Below, piece by piece: positions 21,540 through 32,463 of a DNA stretch of 64,000 nucleotides. The notes under the pieces were generated by a model. It saw only the letters and a list, made by a program, of their open reading frames with translations, did not search any database and had not been told where the DNA came from. The translations under genes were made by a program, and so were the position numbers. Numbering within the stretch: position 1 is the stretch's first letter; the number at the start of each line of letters is the position of its first letter. Origin of the DNA: Phaseolus vulgaris (Eukaryota > Streptophyta > Magnoliopsida > Fabales > Fabaceae); assembly GCF_000499845.2 (NCBI RefSeq), contig NC_023750.2:12155285-12219284 (forward strand). Reading direction: 5' to 3'.

Positions 21540-22382
21540 ATGGTGTCAACTAGAAACATGGTGAACGAGAAGATGACTAGTGTTGAGCAGATGGCGCTTT
21601 GATGTCTCTACAGAGAGAGATGTCAGAGATGAAGAGAAGAAACAAGGAAACTAAGCGAAAGAATAAGGATAAGATTCTGGCTCTCCGAAAAGAGAATGAA
21701 GAAATGAAGAAAAAGCTTGTGCATGAGGGTCCCTCTGTTGGACCGACCAACCTTGCTGGGAGGTCCTTCACCACCCACACCGGCCCTAGAACTGCCGATG
21801 AGCCAAAGGATAAGATTCAAACCCAGGAGGCTTACGATGACTCCTATATGAATAGGTTGATCCCTACGACCGGTAGCCGCCACTCATTCACCACTTTGTG
21901 ATCGGAGTACCACTATCGGCTAGGTGGAAAGGCTTTAACAGGGACCGTTATGACGGTACGATCGAACCTAACGAGCACACGGACGTGTACACCATGCACG
22001 TGAGCTTATACACCTCGGACAGTGCAATCCTGTGCTGAGTGTTCCCCACCTCACTGAAAGAAGGTTCCTTGAGCTAATTTACGAAACTTCCTCCAAATTC
22101 CATCGACTACTTTGAGACGTTGGTGCCAAGTTTGAGACACAATTTGCTACCAATTAACCGCATGACCTAACTTCCATCTCCTAGGAGAAGGGAGAATCTC
22201 TGAGGAAGTTCATGGATATGTTTGGTAAGGTAGCCCTGAACATCCGGAATGTGAGTCTGGACGTGGTCATGCATCACATGGTCACGACCCTACGGCCAGG
22301 ACCGTTTGCTGACAGCTTATGCATGGAGCTAGTTGCAAACATGGATGAGGTTAGGTGGAGAACCGCTAAGCTCATGCAACTG
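21540..22382 (+). pseudogene. gag of element F (5' part)
   Basis: ATG at 21540 (MVSTRNMVNEKM), a charged coiled coil (MSEMKRRNKETKRKNKDK), then the gag core in shifting frames (RDRYDGTIEPNEHTDVY, TKLPPNSIDYFETL) and 22212-22382 (MFGKVALNIRNVSLDVVMHH). Several stops. The C-terminal third of gag, including the zinc knuckle, is missing where copia element G begins, so DNA was lost at that junction. Confidence 0.8.
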
Positions 22383-22910
22383 GAAGGCTGGATGTGCTTG
22401 TTGTTGCTGAGGTGTTTTAGAATAGGATCTGGGGTAGATTATGTATGTAAATCCACTCTTAATTGAATCCAAAGCTTAAGCATTCTTAAACCTTTTAATT
22501 GAAAGTTTTTTTCAAACTAAGTGAAAAACAACCTGTTGTTTTGTCGAAACAACCGATTGTTTTATACTTAGGTGTTTTGAGAAAGGTTGAAAACTGTTTT
22601 TGATGGTTGACTTGCTGTCAAACCAAAACAACCGATTGATTCGAGCATTCAACCGATTGTTTGTTTTGGGACCATAACAAAAAACTGTTTTGTGCTTTGA
22701 CTATGCTTTAAATGATTTTATAACTAAATACGCTCCAGTTTTAAATGCTTTGACCAGTCTTTGAAAGCAATAAATAGTTTGTTCAGATTGTGTAACAAAC
22801 AAGAACTAATATTTAATAGAAGAAAAACAGATTTGAGTTTTTCACTGATTTTGATTTTGAAGAGTTGAAGATTGCTTTGAGATTGCTTTGATCAAGAGAG
22901 TGTGGAATAG
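22383..22910 (+). repeat. Truncated 5' LTR of copia G
   Basis: Matches 26356-26884 of the 3' LTR almost base for base. It lacks 55 bp at the start and about 550 bp at the end. At 22911 it changes directly into pol coding sequence. Confidence 0.9.
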
Positions 22911-24796
22911 AGTTTTGTTCTCAACAATGGAAAGGAAAACCTAGGGAAATTTGATGAAAACGTTGATCATGGTATCTTCATAGGCTATTCTCTAACTAGT
23001 CATGCATACAGAATCTACAACAAGAGGCTAATGACTGTAGAAGAGTCTGTTCATGTTGTCTTTGATGAAGTGGATCGCAAAAGCATTCAAATCTCGAAGA
23101 ATAGTGCTGAAGAGGATGAATAGAACATCAGTTTGGAGAAGTTGGACATCTGTGCAGAAAAACAACCGGTTGATTGCTCGAAACAACCGATTGAAATTCT
23201 GCAGCAAAGTGAGTTGCCCAAAGAATGGAGGATTCCTAGAGATCTGTCAATGGAGAACATCATTGGGCAGATAAAGGAATGTGTCTCTACACGTAGCTCC
23301 ATCTCAAACTTCTGCAGGCACACTACTTTTGTCTATCAAATTGAACCAAAGTCAATTGATGAAGCTCTCAAGGATGAAAAATGGGTTGAAGCTATGCATG
23401 AAGAGCTAAATCAGTTTGCAAGGAATGAGGTATGGTTTCTTGTCCCTAAAATAGCTAAGATGAACATCATTGGTTCGAAGTGGATGTTCAGAAACAAAAT
23501 GGATGAGGATGGTGTGATCACAAGGAACAAAGCAAGGCTAGTTGCCAAAGGCTACAATCAAGAGGAGGGCATTGATTATGGTGAAACCTTTACTCCTGTT
23601 GCAAGATTGGAGGCTGTGAGGTTGCTGCTGGCTTTTGCATGTATGAGTGGTTTTAAAATCTTTCAAATGGATGTCAAAAGTGCCTTTTTAAATGGCTACA
23701 TCAATGAGGAAGTGTATGTGGATCAACCACCGGGCTTTGAAGATCATCAATATCCCAATCATGTCTTCAAGCTGAAAAAGGCTTTGTATGGGCTGAAGCA
23801 AGTTCCAAGGCAGTGGTATGAAAGGCTTAGCAACTTCCTTTTGTCACATGGCTATGAAAGGGGAATGATTGACAAGACTCTCTTCATCAAAAAGTCAAAT
23901 TCTGAAGTTATCCTTGTGCAAAACTATGTTGATGACATCATCTTTGGTGCTACACAAGATAGTTTGTGTGAAGAATTTGTGGTTGCTATGAAAGGTGAGT
24001 TTGAAATGTCTATGATGGGAGAATTGTCTTTCTTTCTTGGATTGCAGATTAAGCAAACAAAGGATGGAATCTTTCTATGCCAATCAAAGTATTGTAAAGA
24101 GATTCTCAAGAAATTTGAAATGGAGAGTTGCAAGGAAGCAAGCACACCTATGCCATCAAGCTGCTACATGGATGCAGATGTTGCTGGAAAAGGGGCAGAT
24201 CAAACAAAATACAGAGGTTTGATTGGCTCTTTGCTCTATCTAACAGCGAGTAGACCGGACATCATGTTTGCGGTATGTCTTTGTGCAAGATATCAAGCAA
24301 ATCCAAAGGAATCCCACTTCAAAGCTGCAAAGAGAATTCTAAAATATCTCAAAGGACATTAACTATTGGGTTATGGTATCCTTCTCACTCTCCCATTCAT
24401 TTAATTGGCTATTCAGATTTTGATTTTGCAGGATGCAAGCTAGATAGGAAAAGCACAAGTGGCACTTGCCACCTTCTTGGTTCAAGCCTCGTCTCATGGC
24501 ATAGCAAGAAGCAAGCTTGTGTGGCTCTCTCTACTGCTGAGGCTGAGTACATAGCTGCTGGAAGGTGTTGTGCACAAATCCTATGGCTCAAACAACAACT
24601 TGCAGACTTTGGATTGCAAATCAGCAAGGTCCCTTTGATGTGTGACAATACAAGGGCTATCAATCTTACCAAAAATCAGATTCAGCACTCAAGAACTAAG
24701 CATATTGAGATATGCCATCATTTCATCAGGGATCATGTGAGCAATGGGGACTGTGAAGTGAAGTTTATTGAGACAAAACTGCAGCTAGCTAATATT
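22911..24796 (+). pseudogene. Copia pol remnant: integrase tail, RT and RNase H
   Basis: From 22911 the frame encodes the end of copia integrase (NNGKENLGKFD, IFIGYSLTSHAYR). A TAG at 23121 interrupts it, and it reopens at 23133 for 409 residues of RT: EKWVEAMHEELNQ, KARLVAKGYNQEEGIDY, FQMDVKSAFLNGYI, KALYGLKQVPRQWYE and the catalytic NYVDDIIFG (23925-23950). A 1-bp shift near 24360 moves RNase H (SDFDFAGCKLDRKSTSGTC, STAEAEYIAA, CDNTRAI) to another frame. The end of RNase H is cut at 24796 by a solo LTR and resumes at 25887. RT motifs are well kept, but the gene is broken. Confidence 0.9.
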
Positions 24797-25886
24797 TCTT
24801 AGAATATATGGCCTTAAATGAGAAGGGGGGTGAATTGTTTAAGAGGGATTTTCGCAAACTTTGAAGGTATAATGAAATTCAACGCTGAATTACAAAGAAA
24901 AGAATCAAGGAAACAAAGAACCAAAACTGTTTTAAGATGATATCAGAAAAACAATCGGTTGTTTTGTCGAAACAATCGGTTGTTTTTATCAGCAGTTTAT
25001 AAAAACAACTTAAAAACATAATTTAAAGAGTTAAGGGTAAGAGATAAGCACACAAGCAATTTATACTGGTTCACTCTTACACCAAGAGCTACATCTAGTC
25101 CCCAAAAACCACTGGGTATTCCACTATGCAATCAAAACCAGATTACAAACACCACACACCAAAGTAGTGACCTTGAACCCCTCAAGAAACACACTACCTT
25201 TGGCAAACCACACCAAGAGTGTTGATCTTGAACCCCTCAAGAACACACAACACTCCTTGGAAACACAACTACAGAAATACAGTAATCAAGGAAGAAGGGA
25301 ATAGAATACACCTGGGTATTACAAAGCTTAAAGTTCAGAATTACAACCCAATCTTATTCCACACACATACGAATGATCCAAAGCTTTTTCAAATCTTAGA
25401 AAAACTGTTTTGATAAACTCTTTCTGTTACTTCAAGATTAAGAGCGTAAAACCATCTTTATATAGACCCACCAAGTGGTCAAAAGCATTTAATAAAGGAG
25501 CCAAGTTAGTTAGGATCATTTAAAACATATTAAAACCGCTTAACAGAATTTTGTTAAGGTTTGCAGGAAAACAATCGGTTGTTTTGTCGAAACAATCGAT
25601 TGTTTTTGTTTGACAGCAAAGTCAACCAAGTTTTTCAAAAACAGCTAAGGTAAAACAACCTGTTGTTTTGAAAAACAACCTGTTGTTTTGAAAAACAACC
25701 TGTTGAATTTTTTACAGCTTTTTAGAAAACTCATCTTTTCAAAAGGTTAAAGATTCAAATGAACTTGGATCATCTTAAGGAGTGAATTAACAAGTTTCAA
25801 ATAACTAGACAACACACACACACCCAGCAGCAAGGTCTTCAAGCTTTCCTCTTGGATTTGGAGACATCAAAGCATCTTGTTCAACA
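24797..25886 (-). repeat. Inverted solo LTR of the copia G family
   Basis: 1090 bp, the reverse complement of a G-type LTR (plus ends TTAGAATATATGG and CTTGTTCAACA). It sits inside the RNase H coding sequence of G. Flanks are ATATT (24792-24796) and ATATC (25887-25891), a TSD with one change. No internal sequence is present, so it arose by LTR-LTR recombination after a full insertion. Confidence 0.88.
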
Positions 25887-26300
25887 ATATCTTCACAAAA
25901 CCACTACCAAAAGAGAGGTTCTTCTTTTTGCGAAATGAGTTAGGTATCCTTGACCTTCAAAATCTTTCCTAAATTTGTTTTAATAACTGTTAGAGTCTAT
26001 TTCTGAAGACAAATAGGGGGAGAATTGATTGGTTCTTGTGTATCTTTCTCTGGAATTGTTTAAAACTGCTGAAATCTCTAATATCATAATTGTTTCTGCT
26101 TCTGCTAATAGAAACAACCGATTGTTTCGTGTAAACAACCGATTGTTTGTCTGGAATATTGTTTTCAACATGTGAACATCTAACCTGCTGTAGTAGTAAA
26201 CATTGGATTGTATATATGCTGGTTTTAGAAGAACTGCTTCAGATTCAATCAAAAACAACACAAGCAACCAAGGATTTGTCTTCATCAAATAGGGGGAGAT
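25887..26300 (+). pseudogene. 3' end of copia G pol, 3' untranslated region and polypurine tract
   Basis: 25887-25975 encodes the last residues of copia pol (IFTKPLPKERFFFLRNELG), in line with the part broken at 24796. The rest is non-coding, with two polypurine-like tracts (AATAGGGGGAGAA at 26013 and AATAGGGGGAGAT ending 26300). The second adjoins the 3' LTR. It also carries two AAACAACCGATTGTTT motifs at 26112-26150. Confidence 0.85.
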
Positions 26301-27434
26301 TGTTGAATAAAGTGTGTTCAAGCTTTGAAGAATCCAAATCCTTTGATGTTTGATAGAAGGCTGGATGTGCTTGTTGTTGCTGAGGTGTTTTAGAATAGGA
26401 TCTGGGGTAGATTATCTGTGTAAATCCACTCTTGATTGAATCCAAAGCTTAAGCATTCTTAAACCTTTTAATTGAAAGTGTTTTTCAAACTAAGTGAAAA
26501 ACAACTTGTTGTTTTGTCGAAACAATCGATTGTTTTATACTTAGGTGTTTTGAGAAAGGTTGAAAACTGTTTTTGATGGTTGACTTGTTGTCAAACCAAA
26601 ACAACCGATTGATTCGAGCATTCAACAGATTGTTTGTTTTTGGGACCATAACAGAAAATTGTTTTGTGCTTTGACTAAGCATTAAATGATTTTATAACTA
26701 AATACGATCCAGTTTTAAATGCTTTGACCAGTCTTTGAAAGCAATAAATAGTTTGTTCAGATTGTGTAACAAACAAGAACTGAGATTTAATAAAAGAAAA
26801 ACAGATTTGAGTTTTTCACTGATTTTGATTTTGAAGAGTTGAAGATTGCTTTGAGATTGCTTTGATCAAGAGAGTGTGGAATAGGATTTTCATCTTGTAT
26901 TGATTTCAGATCTTTCTGTAACAAGTGTAATCCTTTTGTATTTTGAGAAAACTATGTTGTGTAAGGCTGGGAAGTGTTGTGTGCTCTTTAGGTTGTCAAG
27001 ATCAGCATTCTTGGTGGTGTTTGTGCTGAGCCAAAGGAAGTGTGTGTCTTGAGGGGATCAAGGTCACTTCTTTGGTGGTGTTGTAAGTAATCTAGGTTTG
27101 ATTGCTTAGTGGATTCCCCAGTGGTTTCTTGGAAGACTGGATGTAGCTCTTGGTTTAAGAGCGAACCAGTATAAACTTGTGTGTGCAATCTCTCTATCCC
27201 TTGAACTCTTTATTTCAGTTTATATTTGTGAACTGATATAAACAACCAATTGTTTCTACGAAACAACCGATTATTTTTCTGGTGCTGTGCTAAATTGCTT
27301 TGTGTTTTTGGAAAACTAAATTCTGAATCAAGTTTTCTTAAAGGAATTTCATTCTAGACTAAAAATTTTGCGAATTCCCTCTTTAAACCATTCACCCCCC
27401 CCCCCCCTCTAGTTTAAAGTCATACATTCTAACA
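26301..27434 (+). repeat. 3' LTR of copia G
   Basis: 1134 bp, TGTTGAATAAAG...CATTCTAACA. It contains repeated AACAACCGATTG-type palindromic motifs and a long C run near 27397. The inner end follows the polypurine tract directly. Confidence 0.9.
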
Positions 27435-30400
27435 CAACAGGTGAATACTATATCTTTCCGATCGAGGATGCCGCTCATCACCTTCACTGAAGAAGATTTC
27501 AAGGGTGTTGCCCCTTCGTAGGACGACCCTATGGTAATATCGGTTGATATAGACAACTTCACCATCATGAAGACGTTGGTGGATCAAGGGAGTTCAATGG
27601 ACATTCTCTACTGGAAAAGGTTCAAGCAGATGAGCATAGCTGAGGAGGAGATGAAGCCATACGACGATCAAGTGGTCGGCTTCTTGGATGAGAGAGTGGG
27701 CACCCTAGGGTATACCAGCTTCAGCGAGGGTGAGGCGATCAAGACCATCAAAATCCATACTTGGCGATAGATGTCAACACCTCCTACAACATCTTGTTGG
27801 GACGATCGTCCATCAGCAGGTTAAGGGTGATCGTTTCCACACCTCATTTGGCCATGAAGTTCCCGTCGGCATTGGGAGACATTCTCACGGTGCATGTAGA
27901 TTAGAAAATAACATGAGAATGTTACGCAACAAGCTTAAGGGTAAAGCCTACACAACAAGACACCCATCATGACCGATCCCCTAAACAGAAATCCTCTCGA
28001 GGATGGAAGTCCGCCCAAAGAGAGGCTCAACCGGTCTGCAGGGAACATACGGTCGCTTTAGTCAACCTAGATCCCTGAATGGTAGAGCCGAGGCTCGAGG
28101 CTAAAAAGGATTTACACCAGATTCCTCTCCTCGATGAGGAACATAGCACCTGTGTAGGAACAACCATAGCAGCAGCTGAGGCCGAGCTGGTACACCAGGC
28201 ATTGAAGAGAAACGTTGATCTCTTCGTCAGGACAACGTCTGATATGCCGGGGGTGAGCCCGACTATCTTTACCCATAAGCTCTCGATCTACAAGGAGGCG
28301 CGTCTGGTAGCCCAAAGGAAAAGCAAGCTAGGGAAGATAAGAGGTTGGCAGCGAAGGAAAAGGCCGAGAAGCTACTGTCGGTCGGGTTCATACAAGAGGC
28401 TCGGTACACCACTTGGCTAGCCAATGTGGTCATGGTCACCAAGGCCAACGACAAGTGGAGGATGTTTGTGGACTATACGAATCTCAATAAGGCGTTCCTC
28501 AAAGATTCGTATCCGCTTCCCAATATCGACCGGTTAGTGGATGGTGCAGTCGGTGACAAAATTCTCAGTTTCTTGGGCGTGTACTCTGGCTAAAACCAAA
28601 TAAGCATGCACCTAATGGACAAAGAGAAAATCGCCTTCATGACGGATGATGTTAACTATTACTATGAAGTAATTTCGTTTGGCCTGAAGAATGCTGAAAC
28701 GACTTATTAGAGACTCATGGACAAGGTCTTCAAGGGGATGATCATCCTGAATTTGGAAGTCTACGTGGACGACATATTCGTAAATTCGAACTCATGTGAC
28801 CAACACATCAAGACTTGGAAGAAGTCTTTGAAGCTCTAAGGAGATGCGGCTCAACCCCGGGAAATGTGTGTTCGGCATTGAGGGAGGTAAGTTCTTGGGT
28901 TTTATGTTGACCCACTGAGGAATTAAGGCAAACCCGGATAAGTGTCGAGCGATAACCGAAATGAGAAGCCCTCAGAATGTGAAGGAGAAGCAACAACTCA
29001 TCGGGCGTCTTATCGCCTTCTCGAGGTTCGTCCCTTGCCTGGCCTACCGAACACGGCCGATGGTGCAACTGCTTCGTAAAGCAACAAAGTTCATCTAGGA
29101 TGAGAAGTGCAAAGAAATCTTCCAACAACTAAAAATGTTCTTATCCTCGTTGGCAATGATTCAGAAACCGAGACCCGACCAACCGATAATTATCTACCTA
29201 TCAGTCTCAAAGGAGGCGGTAAGTGCAATCCTCATGCAAGAGGTGGGAAGGAAGAGCGCCCTGTTTACTTCGTCAGTCGAACACTCCAAGCTGCCAAGAC
29301 GAGGTATCAGATGATAGAAAAGGTAGAATTTGCCTTAGTCTTGACGGCCAGACGGATGAGACCTTATTTCCCATTATCATACCATGACGGTAAAAACCGA
29401 CTACCCAATCTTTAAAATTTTATTTAAGCCAGATCTTGTAAGGCGCATGATAAGGTGGTTAGTGGAGGTCTCGGAGTTCGATATCCACTATGAGCCAAGG
29501 GGTGCAATCAAATCCCGATGCTTAGCTGACTTCTCGATTGAGCTAACCCCTCAACAGGAACTTTCAGCCGCATGGACAGTGTATGACGATGGATCTTCTA
29601 ACAAAATGGCATGTGGAGTTGGTGTCGTCCTCAAGGGTCCGAGCAACCACATTCTCGAGCAGGCACTTAGATTTGAGTTTAAAGCCACCAACAACCAAAC
29701 AGAGTACAAGGCCATCCTAGATGTCTTATACTTAGCATACGACATCGAAACTTGCGAAGTGACATGCAAAAAGACTCCCAGTTGGTGGTCGGCCAGATAA
29801 AGGGGGAGCTCGAAGCGAAAGAGTCGTTGTTGCAAAGATACTACCACACGGTCTCCAACCTCATCGCCCGTTTCCAAAGGGTAACACTGGAACACATCCG
29901 TAGGAAGGACAACACAAGGGTCGATGCCTTGTCTCGACTCGCTACAACTAAAAAGAAGAGCCACCACATATTTGTGGTACATATTTATCTAAAAATCCTA
30001 GCGTAGGAGAGGTTGAATGCCTGGCCATAACTGAGGCCGACACTTGGATGACTCCGATCATTCAGTACCTGGAGCTCGGCATATGCAAGCCAGAGGAAGA
30101 AAAGACGATGAGGCAACAGTGAGCCGAGTATACCATGATCGGACATGACCTCTACAAAAGAGGGTACTCCAGGGCGTTACTGAACTGCATCACGAAGGAG
30201 CAAGCAAAGTATGTCCTCGGAGAAATACATGAGGGGGCATGTGGGAACCACTCGGGTGCACGAACGATGGCAGCCAAGGTCCTCAGGGTTGAGTACTTCT
30301 GGCCGACCGTCCAGAGTGATTGTGCAAAATACGTGAAGAAATGCACTAAGTGTCAGGAATACGACCCCCTGTCTCATTTCAAACCCGATTCGTTCCACAA

Positions 30401-30735
30401 CATGGTGTCTCCATGTCATTCGCCATTTGGGGAATGGACATCATCAATCCCTTCAGCCTGGGCAAAGAACAAACAAAATTTCCCTTGGTCGGGGTGGATT
30501 ATTTCACCAAATGGATCGATGTCGAGCCCCTCGCCTCCATCTTGGCCAAGAATGTCCAAAGTTTCGTGTGCAGAAGCATTGTATGTCGGTTTGGAGTTCC
30601 CCACACCATCATAACTGATAACAATCAACAATTCATCGACCGAGGACTCTGGTCCTTTTACGAGGATCTTGACATAAAATTGATAACAAGCTCGGTCGAA
30701 CACCCCCACACTAATATACCCATCCAGATATACAT
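27435..30735 (+). pseudogene. Protease, RT, RNase H and integrase of element F
   Basis: Degenerate gypsy pol in at least six pieces. Protease (27531-27900) has LVDQGSSMDILYW. The linker (28079-28330) has SDMPGVSPTIFTH. RT (28345-28800) has WRMFVDYTNLNKAF, a stop in the SGYNQ motif and YVDDIFVNS at 28760. RNase H (29100-29990) has YDDGSSNKMA and the RKDNTRVDALSRL end. Integrase (30120-30735) has the HHCC finger (EIHEGACGNHSG, KKCTKCQE) and core WGMDIINP and TDNNQQF. The catalytic Glu region is degenerate, and the C-terminus is lost at a junction with the aORF scrap. Confidence 0.88.
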
Positions 30736-30939
30736 AAGCAAATTGGGTCACCTTAGGGTCTACCCAGTCAAGCCCCGAAAGATGGGACGACTCCTCAATG
30801 GGATCTGACCGGTTGACAACGCCTACAAAAACCTCCACAGAGGCAACGTCTGAATTGCCCCGACCGATAAAGGCTCGGTTGTAGAGGAGCCAGAAGAAGA
30901 TGAGGAAGGAGAAGAAGACGAGGAAGAAGACGAAGACAT
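30736..30939 (-). pseudogene. N-terminal scrap of an antisense aORF in element F
   Basis: The minus strand starts ATG at 30939 with a serine run (MSSSSSSSSSPSSSSSGSS), then after a shift SDPIEESSHLSGLDWVDP. Position and orientation match the aORF start in element A: antisense, a few hundred bases from the 3' LTR. The remainder was deleted together with the integrase end. Assignment rests on position and general composition, so it is tentative. Confidence 0.45.
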
Positions 30940-31272
30940 GGCTAACCTCTCAGAGAGTAAGGAAAGCAACGTGCTAGGATGAGTGAGTTTCGGATGTCGG
31001 AGTAAGTAAAACATTAACTCAGAACTGTAGGGGACCACTATTTATAACCTTTGAAAGGGAAGGGAGACAAAGCGTCATTCTCGTCCCAACCATTGGATCT
31101 CCCTTGATCCAACGGTCCATGACGAATGGCGCCAAAAAACCTAAGTCATCATTACAGGTCATGTCACACGTTTGGTGTTACCAATGTCATGTCTCACCTC
31201 GGGAAGCTCAACTATCACAAAGATCTCGGATAAAGACTCTTCGAATTAACCACTCTCGAGCCTGGGGGCAAG

Positions 31273-31697
31273 TGTACTGGTATGACCCATACGACCGAGA
31301 CCCTAACTCGGCACCCGGTCTAAATCGACCGACATGACCAAAACCACTACACCTAAATAGGATTAACGAGACTAATCAACAATCAAGCACTAGCTAATGT
31401 ACTCCTATGCATGACCCAACTCCCTAATCTGGCCCAATAACAAAGGGTCCATGGTAATCATATAAATAGATTCAAAGAATCAGGTACGTCATCATCCAGT
31501 ACTAATAGCACCGAGTGTCGAGTACCGAATTCTCACGCGTCGCAATGCCTTCTGTAAGTATCACCCGAACTTGAAGTTAACAAGAAGGAGGCGTGAAAAA
31601 GCGAGTAGGAGAATTCAACCGAGAAGAGTGAGGTAGAGACCGAGATCGACCGACTGAAAAAGTAATTCAAATCATTGTCTTGGTTCCAATAAAAACA
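31273..31697 (+). repeat. 3' LTR of element F
   Basis: 425 bp, TGTACTGGTATG...AATAAAAACA, preceded by a polypurine tract and followed by CTTAT. Pairs with 21055-21490. Confidence 0.87.
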
Positions 31698-32463
31698 CTT
31701 ATGAAAAGCTCTTATGGACACTTTCCGAAATATTACCGAACTATTGGAAACAAGTTTTAAACAAATGATGAATATTTAATGAAAAATTAAGGAGAATTTG
31801 TGACAGCATTTACCAAATTAATAGAAAATAAAAAATGTAAAAAAAGAGAAAATAATGAAGTAAATACTCCTTACTCGGTTAAGCATAACTTGCTCTGTTA
31901 GGCAACATAAATTTCATACTCGTTTATGCTAAAAAGAATAAAAACAAACATACTTGCTCTGTTAGGCATAACTATATTTATTGAAAGGTAAAATTGCTGT
32001 ATCTTACTGAAAAAATTAAAAATTATTAAAAGGAATACTTAATCTATATTATTATACAAATTGAAAATAAGTAAACTAAATGAAATATTTAAAAACTTAA
32101 TTAAGGAAAAGAAGTATTCAGAATAGTATTTTAAGTAACCGCATCTATCGAATGGCAGGGTGAAAGAAAACCACATAATTTGTGAGACATTGACCTAATC
32201 AAAAGAAAATCTTTCGGTAATTCCCACTCTCCAAACTATATATTGTGCCTCTTTCCACAAACGCGTTAGGCAAACGACGTGTGAGTGACGACGAAGGACC
32301 CCAAACGCAACTGCGTTTTTCGTCGGTGATGCGTTCGTAACCTTCACCACTAAGCAACCAAACAAAACTAATAAATATAAATTCAAAACTCCTCCCATTC
32401 TTCCTTTCATATTTTCTCTCTCTAAAGCTAAAACCAATCCTACCCCTTTCTCTCTCCAGAACC
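31698..32463 (+). promoter_or_regulatory. Intergenic DNA and PRA1 gene promoter
   Basis: 31698-32200 is AT-rich with no features recognised. The proximal part has an ACGTGTG G-box/ABRE-like core at 32277-32283, a TATA-like ATAAATATAA at 32371-32380 and a C/T-rich leader (32395-32460) just before the ATG. This spacing suits a plant RNA polymerase II promoter. Element F ends only 766 bp upstream of the start codon. Confidence 0.55.

Larger units (their letters stand above)
22383..27434 (+). mobile_element. Ty1/copia retrotransposon G, internally deleted, nested in F
   Basis: Contains a damaged 5' LTR, pol from just before RT to RNase H, an inverted solo LTR, a 3' end and an intact 3' LTR (26301-27434). 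Gag, protease and the integrase core are absent. The 5' LTR lacks its first 55 bp, and F's gag is missing next to it, so one deletion removed both. The right end, ATTCTAACA, is normal. SIRE/Tork-like affiliation is not settled. Confidence 0.85.
21055..31697 (+). mobile_element. Ty3/gypsy retrotransposon F (split by copia G)
   Basis: Plus-strand element with 5' LTR 21055-21490, tRNA-Lys PBS, broken gag, copia insertion G (22383-27434), protease-RT-RNase H-integrase remnants (27435-30735), an antisense aORF scrap, a polypurine tract (CTCGAGCCTGGGGGCAAG, 31255-31272) and 3' LTR 31273-31697. Flanks are CTTCT (21050-21054) and CTTAT (31698-31702), a TSD with one change. Many stops and shifts show it is older than A or E. 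Confidence 0.85.

Noticed and set aside
30416..30838. 140-codon minus-strand frame as a whole gene
   Set aside because: Most of it is the complement of integrase; only the part from about 30736 looks like an aORF scrap and is listed as such.
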